DNA of 64,000 bases, taken from positions 44,631-108,630 of the forward strand of contig NZ_JABVXF010000013.1 in NCBI RefSeq assembly GCF_013349995.1, given 5' to 3'. The number at the start of each line of letters is the position of its first letter. The stretch's first letter is position 1. Below are positions 9,640-18,540 of the stretch, piece by piece. The notes below the pieces were generated by a model. The model worked only from the letters and a program-made list of their open reading frames with translations. It was not told the DNA's origin and ran no database searches. The DNA comes from Pseudoalteromonas sp. 0303. GTDB taxonomy: Bacteria > Pseudomonadota > Gammaproteobacteria > Enterobacterales > Alteromonadaceae. Position numbers and translations under genes: made by a program.

Positions 9640-11574
9640 ATGACTACACCACTACACACTTCGTTGAATCAATACTTTGGCTTTAATGAGTTTCGCCAAG
9701 GTCAGCAACAAACCATTGAGCAGTTATTAAATCAGCAATCGTCGTTGGCAATTTTTCCAACTGGCTCGGGTAAATCTTTGTGCTATCAATTAACTGCAAT
9801 GCACCTACCTAATTTGACCTTAGTGGTATCGCCATTATTGGCACTGATGAAAGATCAAATCAGCTTTTTAAATAGCAAGGGTATTTACGCGGCAAGCCTT
9901 GATTCAAGCCAAACCAGTGAGCAAAGTCATACGGTAATGAGTGATGTGCGAGCAGGAAAGGTGAAAATTTTAATGGTCTCAGTTGAGCGTTTTAAGAATG
10001 AGCGCTTTCGTGAATTTATTAAACAAGTGCTTATTTCGATGCTGGTGGTTGATGAAGCGCACTGTATATCTGAATGGGGTCACAACTTTAGGCCTGATTA
10101 CCTAAAACTGCCGCGCTATCGTGAAGAGCTTAATATTCCGTTGGTATTGCTACTTACCGCCACCGCAACTAAAAAAGTAAAGCGCGATATGTGTGAGCGT
10201 TTTGCCATTGCCCCAGAGCGTGTAGTGCAAACTGGCTTTTACCGAAGCAACCTAGATTTATCAGTGCTCAGTGTTGCAAGCCAAGAAAAACCTCAGCAAT
10301 TAGCAAATATCATAGCCAGCCAACAAGGGGCAGGGATTGTCTATGTCACCTTACAGCATACCGCTGAGCAAGTGGCCGAAGGCTTGGCAAGAGCGGGCTT
10401 TAATGCAGTGGCCTATCATGCAGGCCTTGAGGATGATAAACGCTGGCAAATTCAAGATGATTTTATGGTGGGTAAAATCAATATCGTCGTGGCAACCATT
10501 GCTTTTGGGATGGGGGTTGATAAGTCTGATATTCGTTTTGTGATCCACTATGATTTGCCAAAATCGATTGAAAATTATAGCCAAGAGATTGGCCGTGCAG
10601 GGCGAGATGGTGCGCCATCAAACTGTTTTACCCTAGCAAACCTTGATGGCTTAAATACCGTTGAGAACTTTGTTTATGCCGACACGCCCGAGCAAAGTGG
10701 GATTGACTATGTCATTAATAACATTCGTAACGAGCAAACGAATAACCAGTGGGAAATGCAAGAGTACAGCTTATCGAGCGAAAGTAATATTCGTGCTTTA
10801 GCATTAAAAACCTTACTGGTGCAGTTAGAAATGCAAGGGGCTATTACGCCTTTATATGCCTATTACGCCGATTTTAAATATAAGTTTTTAACGGATCAAA
10901 ACGAGCTACTTAGCCAGTTTGATGCTGACCGACAAGCGTTTTTACAACAGGTATTCAAACACACTGAGTTTAAGAAAATTTGGGGCACACTTAATTTTGA
11001 TGCGTTAACCCGTGCCACTCAAGTTGATAGAAAACGTGTGGTTGCAGCGCTCGATTATTTGGCCGAGAAAGGTCATATAGCCCTTGAAACTAAACGTATT
11101 ACGCAAGTGTATGAGGTGAATAACTCGGTAATAAACAACGCAGATTTAGCACCGCAACTTCACCAATATTTTATCGAAAAAGAACAGGCCGAAATTAAAC
11201 GTATCGCCACTTTAGTGCGCTTTTTTGAGCTAGATAGCTGCTTAAGTTATAACTTAGCCCGCTATTTTGATGACCAACATGCACCCCAGCAATGTGGCCA
11301 TTGTTCAGTGTGTAGAGGACAGCAAGTAAAGCTTAGCTATTCATTAGTGCATCAAATGCCTGAGCAAAATGTGATTGCCAGTAAAGTTGCAGAGCTTAAA
11401 CAGCACTTAGCCGCTAAAGGAATTAGTGATGTCAGCATCGATACTCAGTGCCGCTTTTTAGCGGGCATGAGCGTGCCTTTATTTACCCGTAATAAAGTCA
11501 GGCAGCTTTCAGGTTTTGGCCTTTGCGAACAGCAGCGCTACAGTGACATTAAAGCCCTGCTACAGCAGTTGTAG
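9640..11574 (+). CDS. RecQ-family ATP-dependent DNA helicase
   Basis: The 644-residue SF2 helicase has Walker A FPTGSGKSLCYQ near residue 40, the DEAH box VVDEAHCISEWGH near 135 and motif VI (SQEIGRAGRDG) near 317. The RecQ zinc-binding cysteines lie late, in SCLSYNLARY and CGHCSVC near 540-560. This spacing differs from E. coli RecQ, where the zinc module directly follows the helicase core, and no HRDC domain is visible at the C-terminus. It is therefore a RecQ-like paralogue family rather than clear orthologous RecQ. Expected role is 3'-5' unwinding in repair or recombination. The ribosome-binding site is in gagggatcagg before ATG 9640. Confidence 0.9.
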   Translation: MTTPLHTSLNQYFGFNEFRQGQQQTIEQLLNQQSSLAIFPTGSGKSLCYQLTAMHLPNLTLVVSPLLALMKDQISFLNSKGIYAASLDSSQTSEQSHTVMSDVRAGKVKILMVSVERFKNERFREFIKQVLISMLVVDEAHCISEWGHNFRPDYLKLPRYREELNIPLVLLLTATATKKVKRDMCERFAIAPERVVQTGFYRSNLDLSVLSVASQEKPQQLANIIASQQGAGIVYVTLQHTAEQVAEGLARAGFNAVAYHAGLEDDKRWQIQDDFMVGKINIVVATIAFGMGVDKSDIRFVIHYDLPKSIENYSQEIGRAGRDGAPSNCFTLANLDGLNTVENFVYADTPEQSGIDYVINNIRNEQTNNQWEMQEYSLSSESNIRALALKTLLVQLEMQGAITPLYAYYADFKYKFLTDQNELLSQFDADRQAFLQQVFKHTEFKKIWGTLNFDALTRATQVDRKRVVAALDYLAEKGHIALETKRITQVYEVNNSVINNADLAPQLHQYFIEKEQAEIKRIATLVRFFELDSCLSYNLARYFDDQHAPQQCGHCSVCRGQQVKLSYSLVHQMPEQNVIASKVAELKQHLAAKGISDVSIDTQCRFLAGMSVPLFTRNKVRQLSGFGLCEQQRYSDIKALLQQL

Positions 11575-11693
11575 CGGATAGATTAATGTTTAATAAATAT
11601 TTATAGTTTGAAATATACAAAAACGTGTATAAAGTTTATTCGCGAAATAAAATTATACTTTCTATATAAGGCTTTGAGTTTTTAAGGATATAA

Positions 11694-12404
11694 ATGTTAG
11701 CTGTTACGGAGATTGTCAGACAATTTAAACAAGGCCAGACGACACCATTTTTGTGTAGGACTGATAATGATGAGCAATACATTGTAAAAGGTGCTCGTGC
11801 TACAGCTAAAGGGTTGGTTAAAGAGTGGATTGCTGCGCATTTATGTAGAAGTTTTGGTTTACCTAACCCTGATTATGCTCTCATATATGTTGATGATGCA
11901 CTTGTTGAATATGGATATGATGATCTTGGTTCTGGTATGTGTTTTGGTTCTAGATTCATACCTAATATTCAAGATGTTACATTTGCTGAGTTGGAATTTT
12001 TATCAAATGAACTTTTAAGAGATCTCTATATTTTTGATTATTGGATAAAAAATGATGATAGGAATCTAACAAGCTTTGGAGGTAATCCAAATCTGTTCTA
12101 TGAGCCCTTAAAAAAAGAAGTTTATGTACTCGATCATAATTTGTCTTTTGAACCTAATTTTTCTTTAGAGAAGCATAAAGAGTTACACTTAGGCAGGTCA
12201 GCTTGGAATGATCCGCAGTTACCACTTTGGAGCCGGGTTGATTACGAAGATAAGATGGAGGCTTCATTAAAAAATATTGATGCTGTCATAAACTCTTTAC
12301 CTGAAGAATGGCTTGAATATTATGATTTAGATAGCATTGAGAGTGAAATAATCGTAGTATTAAAGCAATTTAAATTGGCAAAATTTTGGGAGGATATAAG
12401 ATGA
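11694..12404 (+). CDS. HipA-like kinase-domain protein
   Basis: The 236-residue protein matches the stand-alone HipA-like kinase fold (HipA_2 type). A candidate ATP-binding lysine is K32 in YIVKGARA. A catalytic-loop-like motif follows at 120-124 (NDDRN), then the metal-binding Asp147 in VLDHNLSF. In HipA these correspond to the catalytic Asp/Asn pair and the activation-segment Asp, so kinase activity is possible. There is no HipB-like DNA-binding antitoxin next to it and no serine loop like that of HipA. The stop overlaps the next gene's start (ATGA), so the two are translationally coupled. The unit is visibly more AT-rich than the helicase upstream. Family call good; activity and substrate unknown. 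Confidence 0.8.
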   Translation: MLAVTEIVRQFKQGQTTPFLCRTDNDEQYIVKGARATAKGLVKEWIAAHLCRSFGLPNPDYALIYVDDALVEYGYDDLGSGMCFGSRFIPNIQDVTFAELEFLSNELLRDLYIFDYWIKNDDRNLTSFGGNPNLFYEPLKKEVYVLDHNLSFEPNFSLEKHKELHLGRSAWNDPQLPLWSRVDYEDKMEASLKNIDAVINSLPEEWLEYYDLDSIESEIIVVLKQFKLAKFWEDIR

Positions 12405-13246
12405 AAAATTTATGCAAATACTCAATCATACGTTTTATGCCTTTCAGTGAAACACAAGAATTTGCCAATGTTGGAATATTATTATTCTCTCCAAAAACAG
12501 GTTTTATTGACTACAAATTAGCTCCTAAAAGCTTTGGTCGAGTTACAGAATTTTTTGACGATTTAAACGGTGAGCTTTACAAAAGTGCTTTAGTTACTTT
12601 TGAAAAAGAATTAGCAAGAGTGAAAAACTTAGGCTCTAGGTTTTATGGCGAACAACAAGTTAAGTTGCTTGAAGAAGTTACTCGGTTCAGGGAAGGGATT
12701 GTTAGTTTTAGTGAGACAAGAGCTGTACTGCATGAAGCTCCTCAAATCGCACTTGAACAGCTATATAACAAGTATATAGCCAGAAACTTTGTGACTAAAG
12801 AGTACCGCGAACAGCAAATGGTTGAGGCTCTAAGACAAGATTTAAAAGATAATATCAGGGGCGTGCATTATACACAGCAGAAATTGCCTGCTGGTTTGGG
12901 TGTTCAAATTGATATTCCTTTAGTAACAAAAGGAAGTCAAATTACTAAAGCAATAAAGCCATTGTCTTTTAATCAAACAAAACCATTAGCATTAATAGAA
13001 CACGGTGAACAATGGATAAATCGCGTTAGGCGATTAATTCAGGCTGGAGCTATTGAAGCACAAAACATGCTATTTACACTTGAGAAGCCCAAAAGCAAAA
13101 AAACAGAGCTTTTAAAAGCGTACGATGAAGTTACTAATGAAATGGAAATGCTTAATACAAAATTCACTCTCTTTGAAGATAGGAAAAGTATCTACAGTTT
13201 TGCTACTAGTTTTGAAGATGAAGAATTTAAGTTAATTTCTACTTAG
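12401..13246 (+). CDS. DUF3037 domain protein, partner of the HipA-like gene
   Basis: ATG 12401 follows a strong gggagga ribosome-binding site at 12388-12394 and overlaps the upstream stop by four bases. A TTG five codons earlier lacks such a site. The 281-residue protein has the DUF3037 N-terminus: CKYSIIRFMPF, then EFANVGILLFSPKTG with a phenylalanine-glycine-rich beta segment. An all-helical middle part and a C-terminus with KPKSKKTELLK follow. No catalytic motif, signal peptide or membrane segment is seen. DUF3037 genes are commonly found beside HipA_2-type kinases, which fits the coupling here. Whether it is a substrate, regulator or neutraliser of the kinase is not known. A strong terminator follows. 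Confidence 0.8.
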   Translation: MKNLCKYSIIRFMPFSETQEFANVGILLFSPKTGFIDYKLAPKSFGRVTEFFDDLNGELYKSALVTFEKELARVKNLGSRFYGEQQVKLLEEVTRFREGIVSFSETRAVLHEAPQIALEQLYNKYIARNFVTKEYREQQMVEALRQDLKDNIRGVHYTQQKLPAGLGVQIDIPLVTKGSQITKAIKPLSFNQTKPLALIEHGEQWINRVRRLIQAGAIEAQNMLFTLEKPKSKKTELLKAYDEVTNEMEMLNTKFTLFEDRKSIYSFATSFEDEEFKLIST

Positions 13247-13265
13247 AAATTTCAAATAAAGTCCA

Positions 13266-13294
13266 AAGGCAACCTTTTCTTGGTTGCCTTTTTT
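13266..13294 (+). terminator. Rho-independent terminator after the HipA-like/DUF3037 pair
   Basis: Nine-bp stem (aaggcaacc with ggttgcctt), 7-nt loop and T-run at 13289-13294. It closes the two-gene unit. The convergent ktrB ends nine bases later at 13303. Confidence 0.88.
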
Positions 13295-13302
13295 ACAGAT
13301 TT

Positions 13303-14670
13303 TTAACCAATTTGAATACTGGTAGTCGGGTAGGTTAAAGGTTGGCTGTGCTGGCGAGCAAAACAATAAGCAAAGGTTAATGGCCCAACCCGACCTATCA
13401 GCATCAGCAGTATGATGATGAGCTGACTAGGCGCACTTAAATCCCCAGTTATACCCCGCGAAAGGCCTACGGTACTGAGTGCCGAAATTGCCTCAAAGGT
13501 GATATCAAGTAACGACCCTTGTTCAAGCTTGGTGATGATCATAATGCTGGTAAAAGCGATAAATAAGTACAGTATCATGACGCTTAATGCCTTGATCACT
13601 AACTTGTCGCTCAGCTGACGGTTAAACACGGTGACCGTGGTTTGCTGTTTTAAATAGCTGCGCATCGCTAAAATTAGGATCACAAAGGTGCCTAGTTTTA
13701 TGCCGCTCGCCGTACTGACTGAACCACCGCCAATTACCATCAGCAGCATAGTCAAAAGCGTTGAATCTTGACTCAAGCCATCAATCGGTAGGGTATTGAA
13801 CCCTGCGGTACGAGGTGTCACCGCTTGAAACCAAGCCGTTAATATTTGCTCAGACGTTGATAGCGGCGCTAGTGTCGCGGGATTGGCGTGTTCAAAGAAA
13901 AAAATCAATATAAATGCGATGCAGTTGAGCACTAAGGTGGCAATTAACACCAGGCGGGTATTGGTCGATAGTAATGACCAGCGCTTTTGTTTGTAGATAT
14001 CAATCAGTACAGTAAACCCTAAACCACCGATGATAAACAAAGCGGTGATCACTACGTTTACGGTTATATCGCCCTTGAATGCCGATAAGCTATCGCCACT
14101 TAACGCAAAGCCCGCATTATTGAACGCCGAAATCGTATAAAACAGACTGTGATAGGCGCTTTTTAGTGCGCCATAGTCATCGAACCAACTAATAAAGAGT
14201 AAGCAAAATGCCACCGACTCAATCACTAATGAATACACTAAAACATACTTAGCAACCTTGATCACCGAGGTTAAATCGTTAGTGTCAAAAGCGCGGCTAG
14301 CGAGTAAGCGTTGTTGTAAGCCTAGGGTTTTTCCTAAACTTAGTATTGAAATCACCGCCACGGTCATAAAGCCAATGCCACCTATTTGAATCAGCAGCAT
14401 GACCACGCTTTGACCAAATACAGTCAGATCAGTACCTGTGTCGATGACCACCAGCCCTGTTACTGTAACCGCAGAGGTTGCCGTAAATAATGCATCGAGC
14501 CAGCTGATCGGTTGGGTGCTTGCCATTGGTAGCATAAGCAAGCCCGTGCCGAGCATAATTAACACAATAAAGCCGATAGTAAGCACTAAAGGTGGGTTTA
14601 TTTTTTGCCGCTTACGGCACTTTACACCGCTAAATTGTTTTGGATAAACGTTGGCTTGCCAGTTAATCAT
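13303..14670 (-). CDS. ktrB: Potassium channel subunit KtrB/TrkH family
   Basis: The 455-residue inner-membrane protein has four pore-loop repeats, each with a filter glycine: TSAVTVTGLVV near 68, SAFNNAGFAL near 180, TPRTAGFNT near 285 and SALSTVGLSRG near 395. It carries about ten hydrophobic segments. Length matches KtrB (about 450) better than TrkH/TrkG (about 485). It forms the Na- or H-coupled K-conducting pore and needs the cytosolic ring protein encoded immediately upstream; the two reading frames overlap by four bases (ATGA). The unit is divergent from a KdpDE-like sensor/regulator pair, which suggests control by K or osmotic stress. Confidence 0.93.
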   Translation of the reverse strand: MINWQANVYPKQFSGVKCRKRQKINPPLVLTIGFIVLIMLGTGLLMLPMASTQPISWLDALFTATSAVTVTGLVVIDTGTDLTVFGQSVVMLLIQIGGIGFMTVAVISILSLGKTLGLQQRLLASRAFDTNDLTSVIKVAKYVLVYSLVIESVAFCLLFISWFDDYGALKSAYHSLFYTISAFNNAGFALSGDSLSAFKGDITVNVVITALFIIGGLGFTVLIDIYKQKRWSLLSTNTRLVLIATLVLNCIAFILIFFFEHANPATLAPLSTSEQILTAWFQAVTPRTAGFNTLPIDGLSQDSTLLTMLLMVIGGGSVSTASGIKLGTFVILILAMRSYLKQQTTVTVFNRQLSDKLVIKALSVMILYLFIAFTSIMIITKLEQGSLLDITFEAISALSTVGLSRGITGDLSAPSQLIIILLMLIGRVGPLTFAYCFARQHSQPLTYPTTSIQIG

Positions 14671-15326
14671 AATGCACGAAACCGTTTTGCTAATTTAGTT
14701 AAGTAAGTTTTAGAGCCCAGTAGCACCAGACTATCGCCGTGACGCAGTTCGGTGTCGTTAGTCAGCTCTGTATTGAAGTAATCATCACGTCGTAGTGTGA
14801 GTGGTTTAATATCGCTATTACGTTCTTTGAGTAGCCAGCCAATTTTGCGACCTGAAAGCTGCAGATCAATGCCTAGTTCAACAATAAACGTGGATTGGTT
14901 AAGCGGGAAATATTGATTAACCATTGGGTAGTTAAGCGCTTGCGCAACCCTCACGCCCATTTCTTCTTCAGGGTGAATTATGCGGTCAACGCCAAGTTTA
15001 CTTAGTATTTGATGGTGGCTTTTGGTACAGGCTTTTACCCAAATTTGCTTTACGCCTAAGTTTTTTAAGTGCAATACACATAAAATACTGGCTTCAATAT
15101 TCTCGCCAATGGCCACCAATACGGCTTGGCAACTGGGTAAATCGAGCCGTGCTAATTGTGTTTCATCACTGGCATCAACCACCACGGTAAAACTGAGTTG
15201 GTCGGCATAGTGATTAACGGTACTTTCGCTAATATCGGCGGCACACACTGTATGACCTTGTTTTGAAAGTTCTAAACAGGCGGTTACGCCAAAACGTCCT
15301 AATCCGATTACTGCAAACTGAGCCAT
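14667..15326 (-). CDS. ktrA: Potassium uptake regulatory subunit KtrA (RCK protein)
   Basis: The 219-residue cytosolic protein starts MAQFAVIGLGRFG, an RCK_N Rossmann fold binding ATP/ADP or NAD(H), with D31 in CAADIS at the end of strand two. A TrkA_C domain covers about 135-219 (FIVELGID, RHGDSLVLLGS). KtrA assembles as an octameric ring under a KtrB dimer and gates it. Single RCK_N plus RCK_C and 219 residues fit KtrA, not the duplicated TrkA. The gene is first in the minus-strand operon and overlaps ktrB by four bases. The promoter should lie in the 177-bp divergent spacer that carries CTTTATA repeats. Confidence 0.93.
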   Translation of the reverse strand: MAQFAVIGLGRFGVTACLELSKQGHTVCAADISESTVNHYADQLSFTVVVDASDETQLARLDLPSCQAVLVAIGENIEASILCVLHLKNLGVKQIWVKACTKSHHQILSKLGVDRIIHPEEEMGVRVAQALNYPMVNQYFPLNQSTFIVELGIDLQLSGRKIGWLLKERNSDIKPLTLRRDDYFNTELTNDTELRHGDSLVLLGSKTYLTKLAKRFRAL

Positions 15327-15400
15327 TGTCTTTCTCGCTATTGTGGGTACGCGCTAAATGCTAATGGCAAAAAAACAGAAGTCTCTAGAGAGCTTGAAAG

Positions 15401-15450
15401 CTTTATAAAGATTTTATGCCGAGATAAAAAAACTTTATAAAAACTTTATA
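15401..15450. promoter_or_regulatory. CTTTATA repeats in the ktrA / sensor-kinase divergent spacer
   Basis: The heptamer CTTTATA occurs at 15401-15407, 15433-15439 and 15444-15450, the last two one helical turn (11 bp) apart. It lies between the divergent ktrAB and two-component genes and resembles the TTTATA core used by OmpR-family KdpE. A binding site for the regulator at 16801 is inferred. Confidence 0.45.
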
Positions 15451-15503
15451 GTGACAAAATTGAAAACCCTTTAATCTAATAGGGACAAACAATAAGTGAA
15501 AAG

Positions 15504-16808
15504 ATGATGCAGTCATTATTCAAAATACAGTATTTAAAAGCCGCATTTTTAAGTGTGTTGATGCCACTTGTCGTGGTGCTCGCGATATTTCCGTTTCGAG
15601 AATTGTTTACAACCACCGATATTGTGATGCTACAGCTTTTGTGGGTGACATGGGTTGCGGTGCGCAGTAATCGTCGTGTTGCTGCACTTACCACCTTAGT
15701 GAGTGTTGCCTGTACTGACTGGTTTTATGTGGTGCCGTATTTTACTTTTCATATCGAAAATATTGAATATGTGGTCACCTTTTTGGTGATGTTGATTGTG
15801 GGTTTAGTGATAAGTCACCTTGCCGGGGAGCTCAATACCAAGGTACGCGATGTGCAAGCTCATGCTAGTAATAGTCGCTTATTGTATGAGTTAGCAAAAA
15901 AGCTTAATGATCTCGATAGCCTTGAGGAGCAAAAGCAGCTGTTTTTAACAACCATGGCCGCGCATTTAAAGGTTGCCTGTGACTGGCAGATAACAGCGTC
16001 AAAGCAGTTTATTTATTTAAATGAACAACAAGCTGAATTTGGCGGCATCGCGTTTGCCAAAGCACTTAATGCCGAGCAACAGGCTTTGGCGAATACAGCG
16101 TGCTCTTTGTTGTATCAGGTTCAAGAAAAAACCTTACTACGCGAGCAATCAGCGGCGATAAAAGTACAGGCGGAGCTAGAGAGGTCAAAAAACACTTTAT
16201 TGCGCAGTTTATCCCATGACTTACGTACGCCATTAGCGACCATTATGGGCGCATCAAGCATGTTGGCTGATGATGATATTCAACTAAGCTCTGAGGTTAT
16301 CAAAGAGCAAGCCGCTAATATTTATGAGCAAAGTAAAATACTTAACCAGCACTTTGATAAAGTCATGGAGCTCAGTAAAGTGAATAAGTTAGCTGAGAAT
16401 ATTAAATGGCAAAAACTACCCATTTTGACTTTAATTAGCGAGGCAAAATCTCGTCGTCAGCAGCAATTGCAAAACTTTAAACTAAGCACTCAGGCTCAGC
16501 AACAAAGCATCTGTTTTGGCGATGAAACCCTACTAGAAATTGCCTTGGCTAATATGCTCGAAAACGCAGCTCGTTACGGAGATGGTTCGGCGAACATGCA
16601 ATTTATTGAAACGCACAATGAATACCAAATTGTGTTAACCAATTCTTTTGATAATAAGTATGAGACGAGTCAAGATGAAGGCGTTGGCCTAGGGAGTGTT
16701 ATTTGCGATGTGGTTGCTAAATGTCATCAGGGGCGCTTTGAATTAACCCTTAATGAGCAGACAAAGCAGGCAACAGCTATATTAATTTGGAGTAACAGCC
16801 GTGGCTAA
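15504..16808 (+). CDS. Sensor histidine kinase, short KdpD-like (DUF4118)
   Basis: The 434-residue protein begins with four closely packed hydrophobic segments at about 12-110, as in the DUF4118 membrane part of KdpD. A GAF-like cytosolic stretch follows. The HisKA box is SLSHDLRTPLATIMG near residue 235, with the N-box ANMLENAARYG near 350 and a short HATPase with GVGLGS near 395. The large N-terminal KdpD and universal-stress domains are missing, so it is a trimmed KdpD form. It overlaps the response-regulator gene by eight bases. Linked ktrAB rather than kdpFABC suggests it senses K or osmotic status to control Ktr uptake; this is inference. Confidence 0.88.
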   Translation: MMQSLFKIQYLKAAFLSVLMPLVVVLAIFPFRELFTTTDIVMLQLLWVTWVAVRSNRRVAALTTLVSVACTDWFYVVPYFTFHIENIEYVVTFLVMLIVGLVISHLAGELNTKVRDVQAHASNSRLLYELAKKLNDLDSLEEQKQLFLTTMAAHLKVACDWQITASKQFIYLNEQQAEFGGIAFAKALNAEQQALANTACSLLYQVQEKTLLREQSAAIKVQAELERSKNTLLRSLSHDLRTPLATIMGASSMLADDDIQLSSEVIKEQAANIYEQSKILNQHFDKVMELSKVNKLAENIKWQKLPILTLISEAKSRRQQQLQNFKLSTQAQQQSICFGDETLLEIALANMLENAARYGDGSANMQFIETHNEYQIVLTNSFDNKYETSQDEGVGLGSVICDVVAKCHQGRFELTLNEQTKQATAILIWSNSRG

Positions 16809-17469
16809 TATTTTGGTTTTAGAGGACTCACCACCTCTGCAAAGTTTTTTAAAAACACTATTAAAAGCCAGTGATCATGAAGTCAGTGTGTGCGCCAAAG
16901 GGCTTGATGCGTTTGCACTTTTAAGCCAGCAGCAGTTTGATTTAGTGCTGCTTGATTTAGGCTTACTTGATATGGATGGGCAAGATTGGCTGGTGGAGTT
17001 TAGGCAGTGGAGTCTGCTCCCTGTATTAGTACTTTCTGCACGCGATGGCGAAACAGAAAAAGTTACCGCGCTTGATAATGGCGCTAACGATTACCTAACC
17101 AAACCATTCAGCGCAAACGAATTATTAGCACGTATTCGGGTGCTATTGCGCACACAAACAGCACCAAGCCTAACTCTTCAATGTGGCGATATTCACATCG
17201 ACCCACATAAGCACGTGGTCCGTAAAGGCGCTGAAGAAGTCAAACTAACTAAAAAAGAGTACGCTATTTTGCTGTTATTGTTTCAGCAAAAAGACAAGGT
17301 GTTAACGCATAACGCTATTTTATCTGAGGTGTGGGGAGAGCAGTATATTAATCGCCCTGAATACGTGCGTGTACATATTGGTCAGTTAAGACAAAAGCTT
17401 GAGCAAAATGCGGCGAGCCCTAAACATATCTTAACCGAGCCCGCCGTAGGTTATCGATTAGTAGAATAA
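16801..17469 (+). CDS. OmpR-family response regulator, KdpE-like
   Basis: The start is GTG at 16801 inside the end of the kinase gene. The 222-residue protein has a receiver at about 1-115: E8/D9, acceptor Asp in VLLDLGLLDMDG near 52, S in VLSARD and K in YLTKPF. A winged helix runs from about 125 to 222 (VKLTKKEYAILLLL, VRVHIGQLRQKLEQ). The receiver and linker resemble E. coli KdpE closely (LDLGLxDxDG, RQWSxxPVxVLSAR). It should bind DNA as a phosphorylated dimer on tandem repeats, and CTTTATA repeats occur upstream of ktrA. Confidence 0.92.
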   Translation: MANILVLEDSPPLQSFLKTLLKASDHEVSVCAKGLDAFALLSQQQFDLVLLDLGLLDMDGQDWLVEFRQWSLLPVLVLSARDGETEKVTALDNGANDYLTKPFSANELLARIRVLLRTQTAPSLTLQCGDIHIDPHKHVVRKGAEEVKLTKKEYAILLLLFQQKDKVLTHNAILSEVWGEQYINRPEYVRVHIGQLRQKLEQNAASPKHILTEPAVGYRLVE

Positions 17470-17564
17470 AATATCTTTTAACATCGCTTTAAGTTGTTTT
17501 TGTAACTGGCCTTAGGTACTGTTTTAGGAAATAAAATACCAAAGCGGAAATCTTTTCATTGGCT

Positions 17565-18467
17565 ATGCATCAAAATACCGAGCAGGGCATTAATTCTCTG
17601 TCGAATACACAGCTTGAAGACGTGATTGCAGAAATCGAGCAGGCCATTGAGTGGCACCAGTCATGGTATAGAAATTTATTAAGGTGCTTAATTGCAGACA
17701 TACCTGCAGATGAACAAGACTTAAGCGATAATGCTCATAACCTTTGTCGCTTTGGGCAATGGTTTAATAAGCTTCCCGAGCAGACCCTAAACCTTCATCC
17801 TTATTTTTCAGAAATCGCTTGTGCACACCAAAAGATGCATCAAGGTGCCAAGGTTCTGTTATCGTTGAAAGAAACTAAGTCTGCTATTTCGGTCAATCTA
17901 TTGGATCAGTTTCATGCCGATTTAGATAGATTACGAGTGTTATTTGACACCCTTATTGATGAGTTCTCTGAACTACTGCACACCCGAGACCCTTTAACGG
18001 GCGCATCAAACCGCACAAACTTAGTAGAAAACCTGCAAAAAGAGCATGAGCTTTGTAAACGTAAATCACTGAGCTGTGCAATGATAATGATCGACCTTGA
18101 TCACTTTAAGCAAGTGAACGACGAGTTTGGCCATGCTGCGGGCGATAAGGTGTTAATCGCGCTAGTTAAATGCATTAAATCTCATCTGAGAGAGTATGAC
18201 CAACTCTATCGTTATGGCGGCGAAGAGTTTTTAGTCTGTTTACCTCAAACCGAGCTTGAAGGTGCCAAGTCATTTTCTGGGCGATTGCGAGCTGGGGTTG
18301 CTGCTTTAAAAATCGATATAGGCAATGATCAACATATTAATGTAACAGGCTCATTTGGCGTTGCGCTAATAAATGCTAATGATGATATCGAAACGGCAAT
18401 CGAAAGAGCCGACCAAGCCATGTATCAGGCTAAAAAGTCAGGTCGCAATCGAGTGTGTGTGGCTTGA
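17565..18467 (+). CDS. dgcZ: Zinc-regulated diguanylate cyclase DgcZ-like (CZB-GGDEF)
   Basis: ATG 17565 is preferred over a TTG two codons upstream. The 300-residue protein has an N-terminal CZB domain with ligands H31, C61 in NLCRFGQW, H88 and H92 in HQKMHQ, the same four-ligand set as E. coli DgcZ (YdeH). The C-terminal GGDEF domain has GGEEF near 218-222. A full RxxD inhibitory site (REYD) stands five residues before it, which E. coli DgcZ lacks in intact form. Zinc binding is known to inhibit this family, so the protein should link zinc to cyclic-di-GMP and biofilm behaviour. Single gene with no evident operon partner. Confidence 0.9.
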   Translation: MHQNTEQGINSLSNTQLEDVIAEIEQAIEWHQSWYRNLLRCLIADIPADEQDLSDNAHNLCRFGQWFNKLPEQTLNLHPYFSEIACAHQKMHQGAKVLLSLKETKSAISVNLLDQFHADLDRLRVLFDTLIDEFSELLHTRDPLTGASNRTNLVENLQKEHELCKRKSLSCAMIMIDLDHFKQVNDEFGHAAGDKVLIALVKCIKSHLREYDQLYRYGGEEFLVCLPQTELEGAKSFSGRLRAGVAALKIDIGNDQHINVTGSFGVALINANDDIETAIERADQAMYQAKKSGRNRVCVA

Positions 18468-18505
18468 TTGGTAGCTTTGGAGCTTTATTTTATTGAACAG
18501 GGAAA

Positions 18506-18531
18506 CAGTGACAGTATACACACTGTCACTG
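18506..18531. terminator. Inverted repeat between convergent genes
   Basis: Ten-bp perfect stem (cagtgacagt with actgtcactg) and 6-nt loop, between the stops of the DgcZ-like gene and the convergent GST gene. There is no clear T-run, so termination is likely from position only. Confidence 0.4.
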
Positions 18532-18540
18532 CACATCAGG

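Noticed and set aside
11694..13246. Classical HipBA toxin-antitoxin
   Set aside because: No HipB-like helix-turn-helix gene, and the kinase lacks the full-length HipA N-terminal part; DUF3037 is not a DNA-binding antitoxin family.
13303..17469. Kdp potassium ATPase locus
   Set aside because: kdpFABC genes are absent; only KdpDE-like regulators are present, next to ktrAB.
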